In this document: positions 29,401 to 37,781 of the stretch, piece by piece
How positions within the stretch are numbered: position 1 is the stretch's first letter
Layout of the letters: each line of letters begins with the position of its first letter
NCBI GenBank assembly: GCA_018712135.1
Contig: DVHK01000076.1
Span: 1 to 58,484 of the forward strand
Reading direction: 5' to 3'
From: Candidatus Coproplasma avicola
Lineage (GTDB): Bacteria; Bacillota; Clostridia; Christensenellales; Borkfalkiaceae
Length of the DNA: 58,484 nt
Made by a program: the position numbers and the translations under genes
Notes under the pieces: model-generated
Database searches by the model: none
Told to the model about the DNA's origin: nothing
The model's input: the letters and a program-made list of their open reading frames with translations, nothing else

Positions 29401-30026
29401 GCATAACCCGGCTGCGGCGCCTGCTGTACAGTTTCCCCCTGCTTTGCGCCCTTTGTGCGTTTAGCCCTGGGCGACGTTTCGCCGCGGGCAATCTTTTCGC
29501 GGCGGATGACGAGATAGGAAACATACCCGAACAACAACATGAGGACGGCGAATACGACATACGCGCCCGTAAAAGTTATTCCGCGTGCGACGGGATAGAC
29601 TACAAGCCCTGCCAGAGCCCCGCCAAAGGTGTATCCGGCATAGCCTGCCTCGGCGGCGGTGTAGCACTGACCGAGGTAAGCGCCGTAGTTTTCCATATTG
29701 AAATCGCGCGTGGCGACCGCGTGAAATAGCATGAAGAACATTGCTATCGTCAATCCGACGAAGACAGCGACGGAAGGACGGAAGGCGGGCTTCTTTTCAA
29801 AGACGAGCCATACGCCGAGACATGCGAGCGCCGCCACCGCCAGATAGCTGGCATAGCCGAATGTGCCGTACATAAAGGCGCATACAGCCGCTCCGAGCGA
29901 TGAAAACACCGTGTTATAAGTCAGCAGAATCAGCACGAGAAGCGCACTGAAAAGCAGTATAGTCATACCGAGAGTTTCGCGCGTGAAAATATATGAATGG
30001 TTGTTGTTATCGTTTTTTCTCTTCAC
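26424..30026 (-). CDS. ftsK: DNA translocase FtsK/SpoIIIE
   Basis: Pumps chromosome DNA at the division septum. The start is GTG at 30026 with GGAG eight bases upstream (1200 residues); the frame opens three codons earlier, too near the ribosome site. Four or five membrane helices (about 20-175) are followed by a very long, charged and Pro/Gln-rich linker (about 185-720). The motor domain has Walker A AGTTGSGKS and ILDEFGDLML as Walker B. A C-terminal gamma winged helix (VTSNQASVSMLQRR) would recognise orienting DNA motifs. It heads the operon that continues to nadE. Whether it serves vegetative division or sporulation cannot be decided here. Confidence 0.95.
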   Translation of the reverse strand: MKRKNDNNNHSYIFTRETLGMTILLFSALLVLILLTYNTVFSSLGAAVCAFMYGTFGYASYLAVAALACLGVWLVFEKKPAFRPSVAVFVGLTIAMFFMLFHAVATRDFNMENYGAYLGQCYTAAEAGYAGYTFGGALAGLVVYPVARGITFTGAYVVFAVLMLLFGYVSYLVIRREKIARGETSPRAKRTKGAKQGETVQQAPQPGYAPEGGYGTVNAYYPVQDGTQAAQPYAPLPADYAQPVQQPAQPVPQPAQPQYFAYQPEPLSPYYQQPEPQPERDDDRFAPENLGRKILFENGEFAAESYRRNMIFNDDSYFNHPVHNEGDYLSSFSLGGKSKAKPQQPQVQGYNQSYTQSYSDDVEKRESKPSAPSYIYGDKPADNLDAYVPDSDYGDEDDYDSSAEEYGGDDYSSGTYGYEEDYDSPVQPEKSSFGRPEQDNSRRGSGDISRPVFGRPENSSQADFTRLPQQPPRDYDRPAEREDASAAVRPPENFSRGLDRDFGQVTPPTGEIRRGETQQLNSETNPASANDGQFMRRTDSSEEIVRNTEERPSVPHVHENDRLARPDEPAVRMPDRAVGEGSADNSDKENEQQAPTQQTQPKQGRNNDLRSIFSPSNSNISDEVKPDVSRLPSVREDRENLFDGDDDDYLDDAPDPDLGVAGLRNPSVEPSTGLSRTSQPRESAAQPPQSRPVQAERAPAPAPEKPKHVWKKYVRPTLDLLADYPEDNNANRSEIEENKALIIETLENFRIGAHISEVTIGPAITRYDVIIEDRTNIKSAMRYREAIAMALMKENVTAYLNYSKGAISIEVPNGHRTVVGLKTMIRSSQFVNCKPNTLTFALGKDVEGKPICPDITKMPHLLVAGTTGSGKSVCLSALIISLLYKYGPDELRFILVDPKQSEFISYENLPHLIINEIISDVDKAIKALNWAIKEMERRYTLFKEMTLSGTLVKNLNEYNAHLPEGEEKLPKIVIILDEFGDLMLQSKKDVESRIIRLVQKSRACGIHLILATQRPSVDCITGLIKSNLPTRIGFKVNSFDDSRTIFDIGGAEKLLGAGDMYYRSAQNPDLMRIQCCLIESEEVQAVTDFVKKNNETYFDQSVSDFINTVEEPDDGGNADSVEGDGKIDDKYIQALKFCVTSNQASVSMLQRRFPIGYVKACKIIDWMENMNYITQSEGSKPRKVLLSLDEFTRIYGDVDD

Positions 30027-30066
30027 GAAACACACTCCGTAAAATAATAGAATTATGGTAATTTAT

Positions 30067-30095
30067 ATTATAACATCAACGCACTGAAAAGACAA
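30067..30095 (-). promoter_or_regulatory. Promoter of the ftsK-rimO-pgsA-cinA-recA-nadE operon
   Basis: TTGTCT (30095-30090), 17 bases, TATAAT (30072-30067), giving a leader of about 35 bases before the GTG start. Confidence 0.65.
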
Positions 30096-30164
30096 CAAAT
30101 TGGGGGCAAAATATTTCAAGTTATCTGCACAATTGTTTTAATGAGTCAAAATTACGCCCACACA

Positions 30165-30203
30165 TAAAAACCCGCGCGCAGCCTTGCAGCTGCGCGCGGG
30201 TTT
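30165..30203 (-). terminator. Terminator of ilvC
   Basis: CCCGCGCGCAG and CTGCGCGCGGG form an 11-bp stem with an 8-base loop, 17 bases after the ilvC stop, followed by TTTTTATG on the minus strand. Confidence 0.85.
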
Positions 30204-30216
30204 GATTGTTCTGCAA

Positions 30217-31275
<1,059 letters not shown>

Positions 31276-31280
31276 CTATA

Positions 31281-31309
31281 ATTATATAATCATAATCTTT
31301 TTAAGTCAA
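31281..31309 (-). promoter_or_regulatory. Promoter of ilvC
   Basis: TTGACT (31309-31304), 17 bases, TATAAT (31286-31281); start near 31274 and a leader of about 25 bases. Confidence 0.75.
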
Positions 31310-31358
31310 GCGATATAAAAAAATTATTATGAAAACGACAAAAAAATTGCATAAAAAT

Positions 31359-31387
31359 TTGCATAAAAATAAATTTTAATATATAAT
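31359..31387 (+). promoter_or_regulatory. Promoter of the DUF815 ATPase gene
   Basis: TTGCAT (31359-31364), 17 bases, TATAAT (31382-31387). The TTGCATAAAAAT unit is present twice in tandem just here in an AT-rich stretch. Confidence 0.55.
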
Positions 31388-31419
31388 TAATTCAATAAGA
31401 AGTTTACGGATGAATAATT

Positions 31420-32580
31420 ATGAATAATTTTGCTGATAAACTGACTGTTCTGCGCAGGCTCAGCGGCGACCGTCTTTTCGCTTCTTTTGCCGATGCCTGC
31501 GCGGGCGGAAGCCTTGAAAAATTTTATTTCGAGTTGTACGACTGCGGAGCGGAAAACGATTTTCTCGAACGGCTGTGCGCACTTATTCTCACCGATGACA
31601 ACGCCTTTGCACGCACCTGCGCCCGTGGGGATACTCCGTCCGCTTACCTGACCGATGCATTCTCCTCAGACCTCGGCGCGATATTCGCGGCGGCAGAAGA
31701 ATTTGAAAACGACGAACATTTCAATCTCGGCAACGTCATCCCTCCCTTTGACGGAGACATGGACAGCGACAGATGCACCGACAACCTGAGCGAATTTTAC
31801 GCCGCACACGGATACGGACAGTTTATAACATACAAGGCGTTTTCTTATCGCGACAGAAAGCTCGCGCCCATCGCGCAAATCTCGCCCGTCACGCTCGAAG
31901 AGCTTAAAGATTACCGCGACGAAAAAGAACGGATAAACGAAAACATCCTAAATTTTCTCGGCGGACTTCCATATGCAAACATGCTGCTCTACGGCGACAG
32001 AGGCACGGGCAAATCTTCAACCGTCCACGCAATGCTCAACAAATACTGCGACGACGGACTAAGGCTGATAGAACTCAGCAAAGAAAATATTCTATGCGTG
32101 CCCGACATACGTCAGCTTATAGCAGACAATCCACTGAAATTCATAATATTCATAGACGACCTTTCGCTCGGTGAATATGACGACAAGGTTTCGTCGCTAA
32201 AAGCCGCCCTCGAAGGCACGGTGAGCGGAGGATGCGACAATATAATGATTGTAGCCACATCCAACCGCCGCCACATCGTCAAAGAGAGCTTTTCGGACAG
32301 AGAAAATTCCGTACATCCCGCCGACTCTATGGCGGAACAACTTTCGCTTTCGGACAGGTTCGGACTGACCGTAATGTTCTCCTCTACGGACAAGGCGCAG
32401 TATCTTTCCATCGTAACGCAGCTCGCAGACGACGCAAACATCGCCTGCGACAGGCAAAAGCTTGCCGCCCTCGCCGAAAGATGGGCGCTGATAAAGGGCG
32501 GAAGATCACCGAGACGGGCGCGGCAATTCGTAGATTTTATCTATGCGCGCGAACAGCGCGGAATAGACGTCGATTTCTGA
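31420..32580 (+). CDS. DUF815-family AAA+ ATPase
   Basis: The 386-residue protein has a helical N-terminal region (1-150) and an AAA+ module with Walker A GDRGTGKSS (about 191-199), Walker B FIIFIDDLS, sensor TSNRRH and an arginine-rich end (GGRSPRRARQF). This matches the DUF815 family, which has no settled function. It is transcribed alone, opposite to ilvC, and ends 22 bases from the convergent murC stop. No terminator fits in that gap, so the two transcripts may overlap. Confidence 0.85.
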   Translation: MNNFADKLTVLRRLSGDRLFASFADACAGGSLEKFYFELYDCGAENDFLERLCALILTDDNAFARTCARGDTPSAYLTDAFSSDLGAIFAAAEEFENDEHFNLGNVIPPFDGDMDSDRCTDNLSEFYAAHGYGQFITYKAFSYRDRKLAPIAQISPVTLEELKDYRDEKERINENILNFLGGLPYANMLLYGDRGTGKSSTVHAMLNKYCDDGLRLIELSKENILCVPDIRQLIADNPLKFIIFIDDLSLGEYDDKVSSLKAALEGTVSGGCDNIMIVATSNRRHIVKESFSDRENSVHPADSMAEQLSLSDRFGLTVMFSSTDKAQYLSIVTQLADDANIACDRQKLAALAERWALIKGGRSPRRARQFVDFIYAREQRGIDVDF

Positions 32581-32602
32581 AAAATTCCCTATTTTTTAGA
32601 TT

Positions 32603-33922
32603 TCAGTTAAACAACTTTTTCGCGATATCATATATGTTTCCGGCGCCGAGTACGAGAATTTTATCGTCGCCTCCTGCATCTTTTACAAAATGTTTTATAT
32701 CCCGTTCGCACTCCGCGTAACGGGAATTTTTTATGGCATTCGACAGCGTAAGCGCACTGCCCTCGGCGTCGAAATACTCCCTCGCGGCAAATGTTTTGTA
32801 GATGAGCAAATGTTTTATCCCCGAGAGAGCGACTACAAAGTCGCCGAACAGATTTTTGGTGCGGCTGTAGGTATGCGGCTGAAAGATGACGTAAATTTCA
32901 CCGCGCGTTATCTCTGCCGCGGTGCGCAGCGCCGCCGTAATTTCGCGCGGGTGGTGAGCATAATCGGCTATGACCTCGCAACCGCCGCAGTTGCCTATCT
33001 TTTCAAAGCGCCGCTCTACACCCGAGAAACGGGCGAGTCCCCCTTCTATCGCCTCGGGGCGTATTCCCGCCAGCCTCGCCGCCGCGACGGCGGCGAGGGC
33101 GTTGAATACATTGTGTCTGCCGTAAACATTTAACCTGACCCGACATAAAAAACGTCCGCACTCAAAGACGTCAAAGGCATATCTGCCGCCTTCCGAGCGC
33201 AGTCGGACGGCGCGGTAGTCCGCGCTTTCGTCAGGGCCGAAAGTGACGTCGGCACGCCCGCAGGGGTCGCCGTACAACCCCGCCCATTTTTTACATCCCT
33301 CAGAAAACTGACGGTAAGCCTTTATGACATGAGCACCGTCGCCGTAACATTCGAGGTGATCGGCATCGCTGTTCAGAACGACGCCTATATCCGGTTGCAG
33401 GAGCAAAAAGTTTTTGTTGTATTCACACGCTTCGGTTATGAAAAATTGATTTCCCGAAAGACGGCAATTACCGAAAGACAAATCGTTCCCTCCGATATGC
33501 GCGGTAAAAGGTTTGTCTGCGCAGGCAAAAATGTGAGCGAGCATACACGTACACGTCGTCTTGCCGTGACAACCCGCCACAGCTATCGTACAGTCGTATA
33601 GCTGCGCGACAGCGGCGAGCAGCCTGCCGCGAGGTATTATTATTTTGTTACCATTTATGGCGCGCAGAATATGCGGGTCGTCCTTTTTTATCGCATCCGT
33701 GTACACGAGAGCGTCGCAATCATCTATAATTTCGTCGTCCGCGCCGAAAGTTACAGAAACGCCCCGAGCGGCAAATTGCGCAGTATAATCGCTTTCGCAA
33801 CGGTCACTGCCGCAGACGGTATATCCCATAGATATAAGTATTTTTGCGAGCGCGCTCATGCTCACGCCGCCTATCCCGACGAAATAAAAGGAGCGCGCGC
33901 CGCATAGCAGTATTTTTTTCAT
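32603..33922 (-). CDS. murC: UDP-N-acetylmuramate-L-alanine ligase
   Basis: Adds L-Ala to UDP-MurNAc. It has the Rossmann motif VGIGGVSMSALA, the ATP loop GCHGKTTCT and the Mur ligase C-terminal domain with VIADYAHHPREI. I start at the ATG at 33922 (439 residues), near the usual N-terminal position. The frame is open 45 codons further, but those residues do not resemble MurC and cross two hairpins. No Shine-Dalgarno sequence is visible. murC follows ftsZ instead of lying between murG and ftsQ, as is usual. Confidence 0.93.
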   Translation of the reverse strand: MKKILLCGARSFYFVGIGGVSMSALAKILISMGYTVCGSDRCESDYTAQFAARGVSVTFGADDEIIDDCDALVYTDAIKKDDPHILRAINGNKIIIPRGRLLAAVAQLYDCTIAVAGCHGKTTCTCMLAHIFACADKPFTAHIGGNDLSFGNCRLSGNQFFITEACEYNKNFLLLQPDIGVVLNSDADHLECYGDGAHVIKAYRQFSEGCKKWAGLYGDPCGRADVTFGPDESADYRAVRLRSEGGRYAFDVFECGRFLCRVRLNVYGRHNVFNALAAVAAARLAGIRPEAIEGGLARFSGVERRFEKIGNCGGCEVIADYAHHPREITAALRTAAEITRGEIYVIFQPHTYSRTKNLFGDFVVALSGIKHLLIYKTFAAREYFDAEGSALTLSNAIKNSRYAECERDIKHFVKDAGGDDKILVLGAGNIYDIAKKLFN

Positions 33923-33937
33923 ACTGCATTTTATTGC

Positions 33938-33965
33938 AAAAAAATGCACAATATGACATATTGCG
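33938..33965 (-). terminator. Hairpin with T-run immediately before murC
   Basis: An inverted repeat (CAATATG, one base, CATATTG, plus outer GC pairs; 33946-33965) is followed on the minus strand by ATTTTTTT (to 33938), 16 bases before the murC ATG. It could be an attenuator, a second terminator of ftsZ, or an operator dyad. Confidence 0.45.
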
Positions 33966-33984
33966 CGTTTTTTATAAAAGCTTC

Positions 33985-34005
33985 GCGGCGGATTTTGACC
34001 GCCGC
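33985..34005. other. GC-rich hairpin between ftsZ and murC
   Basis: GCGGCGG and CCGCCGC pair in a 7-bp stem with a 7-base loop. There is no U-tract directly next to it on the minus strand. Confidence 0.4.
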
Positions 34006-34009
34006 ACAC

Positions 34010-34041
34010 AAAATCGGGACGGAGCAAAAGCTCCATCCCGA
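34010..34041 (-). terminator. Terminator of ftsA-ftsZ
   Basis: A 12-bp stem (TCGGGAxGGAGC with its partner, 4-base loop) lies 36 bases after the ftsZ stop. Its one irregular pair is a G-U wobble only on the minus strand, which marks that strand as the working one. ATTTTG follows. Confidence 0.75.
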
Positions 34042-34076
34042 CCATTTTCATATTCAATTATTACCATGATTATTGA

Positions 34077-35660
34077 TTATTCATCGCCGTGACGTCCTAA
34101 ATTTTTGAGAAGGCGGGCAAATTTAGGAACGCTTTTATCGGCGGGGCGCTCGATAGTCACATCCTCGGAAGGCTGCGAAAAATGAGGCTGCGCAGGCATG
34201 GAAGGCATGGGCACATAACCGCCGGCAGACTGCGAAGGCTGTGCAGGCTGAGACTGGCTTTGCTGTGCCTGCGGAGCCTGAGGCGCCTGGGGAATACGGG
34301 GCGACTGAGGCATCTGGGGAGCCTGCGGCATCTGAACGCCTTGGGGCGCAGAAGCGGGCTGAGCAGAAGTCTGTTGCGAACTCTGCGCCGCCTGCGAAGG
34401 CTGTGCGCTGCGCTGGGGCTGCTGCATCGTCTGCGGCTGCTGAACGGGCTGACCCTGCTGGGGATATGCGGGAGCCTGTCCGTAAGGCTGACCCTGCTGG
34501 GGATAGTATTGCTGCTGACCGGGCGCCTGATAGAGGGGCGAAGCCTGATAAGGCGTGCGCTGACCGAAATAAGGATCGTTGTTTATGGGCATACGCGAAG
34601 AATAGCTCTGGTTTGTATAGAGCTGACCTGTGGTGTAAGCCCTCTGCTGCTCCTCTTCCCTCTTGTTATCAAATCCGGGGAAGCCCGTGGCAATGACGGT
34701 AATTTCAACTTCGTCCTGAACGTTGGGATCGATGCGCGCACCGAAGATGATGTTTGCCGAGGCGTCTACAACGCTGCGCACGAGTTCGGCAGCATCGGCA
34801 ACTTCGTCGAAGGTAAGATCGGTGCCGCCGACGACGTTGAGGATGACGCCGCGCGCGCCCTCGATAGTCGTTTCAAGCAGCGGGCAGTTTACCGCAACGC
34901 GGACAGCTTCGATAATTCTGTTGTCGCCCTTGGCAACGCCCACACCGAGGTGAGCAATACCCTTGTCTTTAAGGACGGTTTTTACGTCGGCAAAGTCGAG
35001 ATTGATGAGCGCGGGATTGACGATGAGTTCGGCAATACCCTTTATGCCCTGTTTTAAAATTTCATCGGCGACGCGCAGAGCTTCCACCATGGGAGTGTTC
35101 TTCTGCACTACCGTTTTTATCTTGTCGTTTGGAATGATCACGAGGGTATCGACATATTTTTTAAGATTTTCTAGTCCCTTTACCGTGTTTTCCATTCTCT
35201 TTTTGCCTTCAAAGGCAAAAGGTTCGGTTACGACCGCAACGGTAAGGATCTTCATGTCCCTCGCAATTTTAGCGATTACGGGAGCGGCGCCCGTACCCGT
35301 GCCGCCGCCCATGCCTGCCGTTATGAACAGAAGGTCGGTGCCCTTGATGAGTTCGGTAAGGACATCCTTGCTTTCTTCCGCGGCAGCTCTGCCTATATCG
35401 GGATCGGCGCCAGCGCCGAGACCCTTGGTGAGCTGAGCGCCTATCTGCACTTTGTTTGCGCAGGGCGAAAGAGCGAGAATCTGACTGTCGGTATTGACGA
35501 CAATATATTCGGCGCTGTCGATTCCGGCTTCAAGCATACGGTTGACGGCGTTGTTGCCCGCGCCACCTACACCTATTACCTTTATTTTAGCCTTGCCCGA
35601 AATGTTGTTTACGGGAAGAGGCTGATCGTTGTACTGGTCGTTATACTGATCGTTGAACAT
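34077..35660 (-). CDS. ftsZ: Cell division protein FtsZ with long Gln/Pro linker
   Basis: Tubulin-like GTPase of the Z ring. The core (about 20-340) has VGGAGNNAVNRM, the GTP-binding GGGTGTGAAP and the catalytic-loop region. The N-terminus begins with three YNDQ-like repeats. After the core comes a ~165-residue linker very rich in Gln, Pro and Ala, longer than the ~50 residues usual in Bacillus. The C-terminal peptide KSVPKFARLL keeps the pattern by which FtsZ binds FtsA. GGGAGGT precedes the ATG. It follows ftsA by 54 bases and shares its promoter. Confidence 0.97.
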   Translation of the reverse strand: MFNDQYNDQYNDQPLPVNNISGKAKIKVIGVGGAGNNAVNRMLEAGIDSAEYIVVNTDSQILALSPCANKVQIGAQLTKGLGAGADPDIGRAAAEESKDVLTELIKGTDLLFITAGMGGGTGTGAAPVIAKIARDMKILTVAVVTEPFAFEGKKRMENTVKGLENLKKYVDTLVIIPNDKIKTVVQKNTPMVEALRVADEILKQGIKGIAELIVNPALINLDFADVKTVLKDKGIAHLGVGVAKGDNRIIEAVRVAVNCPLLETTIEGARGVILNVVGGTDLTFDEVADAAELVRSVVDASANIIFGARIDPNVQDEVEITVIATGFPGFDNKREEEQQRAYTTGQLYTNQSYSSRMPINNDPYFGQRTPYQASPLYQAPGQQQYYPQQGQPYGQAPAYPQQGQPVQQPQTMQQPQRSAQPSQAAQSSQQTSAQPASAPQGVQMPQAPQMPQSPRIPQAPQAPQAQQSQSQPAQPSQSAGGYVPMPSMPAQPHFSQPSEDVTIERPADKSVPKFARLLKNLGRHGDE

Positions 35661-35714
35661 GTAACTTTACCTCCCTGAATGGCGCAGACCGCGCGCCGCA
35701 CATATGAGTTTATT

Positions 35715-36842
35715 TTATGAGTTTGAGCTGTCGCCGAGCGCCGCATCGAGCAGGCTTAAAAGCGAAGAGAACCTGGGTTTATCGTAGTAAGGAACCCTCG
35801 GCGATATTGCTTCCACCGAGCAGACGAGACGGTTCGACAGATGTTCTGCGGTGCCGCGGATTACCTTTAAACCTTCACCCGTGACGTAGACCGGTCTGCC
35901 CGTCATATCTTTTTCGGCAAAAGTCTGTATGCACTCCTCCACCATCTGGCAGATTCCGTCCAACCCCTCGCGTATTATGTCGCGCAGGGTCGCCGTGGAG
36001 TAGCTGTAATTTACGTTGTTATATCTTATTTCCTGAACAGAGGTCAGCATTTCCTTGGCGTTGAGATTTACGCGGGAGAGAAATTTTGTTGCGACCTCGA
36101 AGGGTATATTGAGCTCGTCCATCATGAGCGCGGCGATATGACCTATGCCGACGGAAAATGCCTGGCTGTAAACAATGCCGTTTCCGCACGCGACCGTGTA
36201 TGTGGAAGAGATGTAATCGATATCGAGCAGGGCGACGTATGAGTCGCGCATCTGCGGTTCAAAAAGATAATTTATTTCGGCAAAAGGCGAAGGTATGAAT
36301 TTGAGCCGCACGCCCGGACAGACAGGTTTGAACGCCAGGCGCACACATTCGGCAAATGAATCTTTGCACAGATACCAACTCATTTTTGCCCTTAAACTGT
36401 CGGACACGTAGCCGACGGGACTGACGACCCTGCGGGTATCCGAAAGAACGTAATAGACGGGACTGCTGTAAATGACGGTAAAACCGTGCCCGTCGGACGG
36501 GCGTGACATAGCGGCGACGTTATTGACGTCTGCCTCCCTTATGCGCTGAGGCGCGGCAAAGGAGATTGTATCGTCGGTGACCGCCGTCTTTAAAAATTCG
36601 CCGGGAATACCGACATAAAAACGGTTGATGCCGCCGCCCGCCGCAGCTATCGTATTTTTCAACACTTCAGCAACCGCGGAATTAAAAGACCCCACATCCA
36701 GAAGTTCGCCGTCGGCATAGCCGTCGTAAGCGCAACTGTATTTACTTTTTATGATAAAGGTATTGTTTACTCCCCTTTCGCCGACGGCAGCACACACCTC
36801 CGACGAACGGATATCCAACACCGCTACGCTTTTGTTCCGCAC
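35715..36842 (-). CDS. ftsA: Divergent FtsA-like protein lacking a membrane-targeting helix
   Basis: Actin-fold partner of FtsZ. The start is taken as GTG at 36842 (375 residues). The frame opens at a TTG at 36881, but that lies about 6 bases from the predicted transcript start. Visible motifs are VAVLDIRSSEVCAAVG (phosphate 1), ALLDIDYISSTYTV (phosphate 2, with its glycines lost) and YVTGEGLKVIRG (adenosine). The SHS2/1C region lies between. The protein ends at LLDAALGDSSNS, where the core fold of FtsA ends, without the linker and amphipathic helix that normally bind membrane. Position before ftsZ supports the call. Confidence 0.85.
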   Translation of the reverse strand: MRNKSVAVLDIRSSEVCAAVGERGVNNTFIIKSKYSCAYDGYADGELLDVGSFNSAVAEVLKNTIAAAGGGINRFYVGIPGEFLKTAVTDDTISFAAPQRIREADVNNVAAMSRPSDGHGFTVIYSSPVYYVLSDTRRVVSPVGYVSDSLRAKMSWYLCKDSFAECVRLAFKPVCPGVRLKFIPSPFAEINYLFEPQMRDSYVALLDIDYISSTYTVACGNGIVYSQAFSVGIGHIAALMMDELNIPFEVATKFLSRVNLNAKEMLTSVQEIRYNNVNYSYSTATLRDIIREGLDGICQMVEECIQTFAEKDMTGRPVYVTGEGLKVIRGTAEHLSNRLVCSVEAISPRVPYYDKPRFSSLLSLLDAALGDSSNS

Positions 36843-36893
36843 TTTTTTATCCCGTTTACGCGCGGGCGGACGCGCCCGCAAATCTATAATAAT

Positions 36894-36922
36894 ATTATAT
36901 AATAGTGTTCTGTAAATGTCAA
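36894..36922 (-). promoter_or_regulatory. Consensus promoter of ftsA-ftsZ
   Basis: Perfect TTGACA (36922-36917), 17 bases, perfect TATAAT (36899-36894). The leader contains a GC-rich hairpin (GGGCG/CGCCC near 36860-36877). Confidence 0.8.
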
Positions 36923-36934
36923 CAAATATGATGC

Positions 36935-36967
36935 AAAAAAGCGGCTCGCCGATACATTTTGAGCCGC
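36935..36967 (-). terminator. Terminator of the mraZ-to-ftsQ transcript
   Basis: GCGGCTC and GAGCCGC flank a 13-base loop and are followed by TTTTTT on the minus strand, 31 bases after the ftsQ stop. It separates ftsQ from ftsA-ftsZ. Confidence 0.8.
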
Positions 36968-36997
36968 CTTGAATGCAAATTGGTACAACAATATATT

Positions 36998-37777
36998 TTA
37001 ATAACCGAGCTCGGAATTATAGTATGCCGCATAGGGAGCAGACGATGAACCGCTGCGGCTGACAGCGTATATCGAGCCGCGCAACTTCTGGCTCTCGCTG
37101 AGCCCGTCATAAATTTCGTACACTGCCGAAATCTTCTGTTCGGCATACTCGTCATAGTCGTAAATGACGATACTCAATCCGCTGTAAAGCGAAAGAGTTA
37201 TATTGTCCGAACCGAGAATAGCGTCGTGACTGACCGAAGCCGAGCGGACGAGGTTGCGAAGCGACCCGAAACTTTGGTTGAAATAGCCGCAAATCTGCAC
37301 GACATAAGAAAAACTTTCATCCTGAGCATACACGAGCACGTCGGGGCTGTCGTCGGCAGGATTTAAATTTTCCTGCCGCGAGAGCATATAAACGCCCTCC
37401 GAATCGTAAACATCGAACCCGCCCGACGAGTTGGGGCGACAGAACTGTTCAACCCGCTCTTTAAGAACTATGTCGAGCGTGCTGGGAAAAACTTTGTTGC
37501 AGCTTTGAACGCTTATAAAGCGCCCGCTGACGCAGCTTTCGACATCCGCCATGCTCAGAAGAACGAGGCTCTGCCCTTTGAGGGCGTTTAAGTTGTCAGC
37601 CGACGTAACATAGTCGGCATAAGTGCGCGAAGACGACGCCTGACCGTCCTCGGAATAATATATGTATTCGATATTGACGTTGCGTACCGAAAAGATTACG
37701 CCTACGCCGACGATTACCGCAACGCAGAATATGAGCGATAAAATTACCGCGACAATTTTTCTTATGTAACCATTCAT
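36998..37777 (-). CDS. ftsQ: FtsQ/DivIB-type cell division protein
   Basis: 259 residues with a short basic cytoplasmic start, one membrane helix (about 6-30) and an extracytoplasmic region whose first part (about 31-110, ending KVFPSTLDIVLKERV) is the POTRA domain typical of FtsQ/DivIB. The following part matches the beta domain only loosely. It lies 4 bases after murA and before ftsA, the usual place for this gene. Sequence similarity in this family is low, so the call leans on topology and context. Confidence 0.85.
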   Translation of the reverse strand: MNGYIRKIVAVILSLIFCVAVIVGVGVIFSVRNVNIEYIYYSEDGQASSSRTYADYVTSADNLNALKGQSLVLLSMADVESCVSGRFISVQSCNKVFPSTLDIVLKERVEQFCRPNSSGGFDVYDSEGVYMLSRQENLNPADDSPDVLVYAQDESFSYVVQICGYFNQSFGSLRNLVRSASVSHDAILGSDNITLSLYSGLSIVIYDYDEYAEQKISAVYEIYDGLSESQKLRGSIYAVSRSGSSSAPYAAYYNSELGY

Positions 37778-37781
37778 ACTT

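Noticed and set aside
26424-30026. Claim that the organism sporulates because of the SpoIIIE-like protein
   Set aside because: FtsK and SpoIIIE cannot be separated by sequence reading here and no sporulation-specific gene is in the window.
33923-34057. 45-residue N-terminal extension of MurC
   Set aside because: It crosses the ftsZ terminator hairpins and does not resemble MurC.
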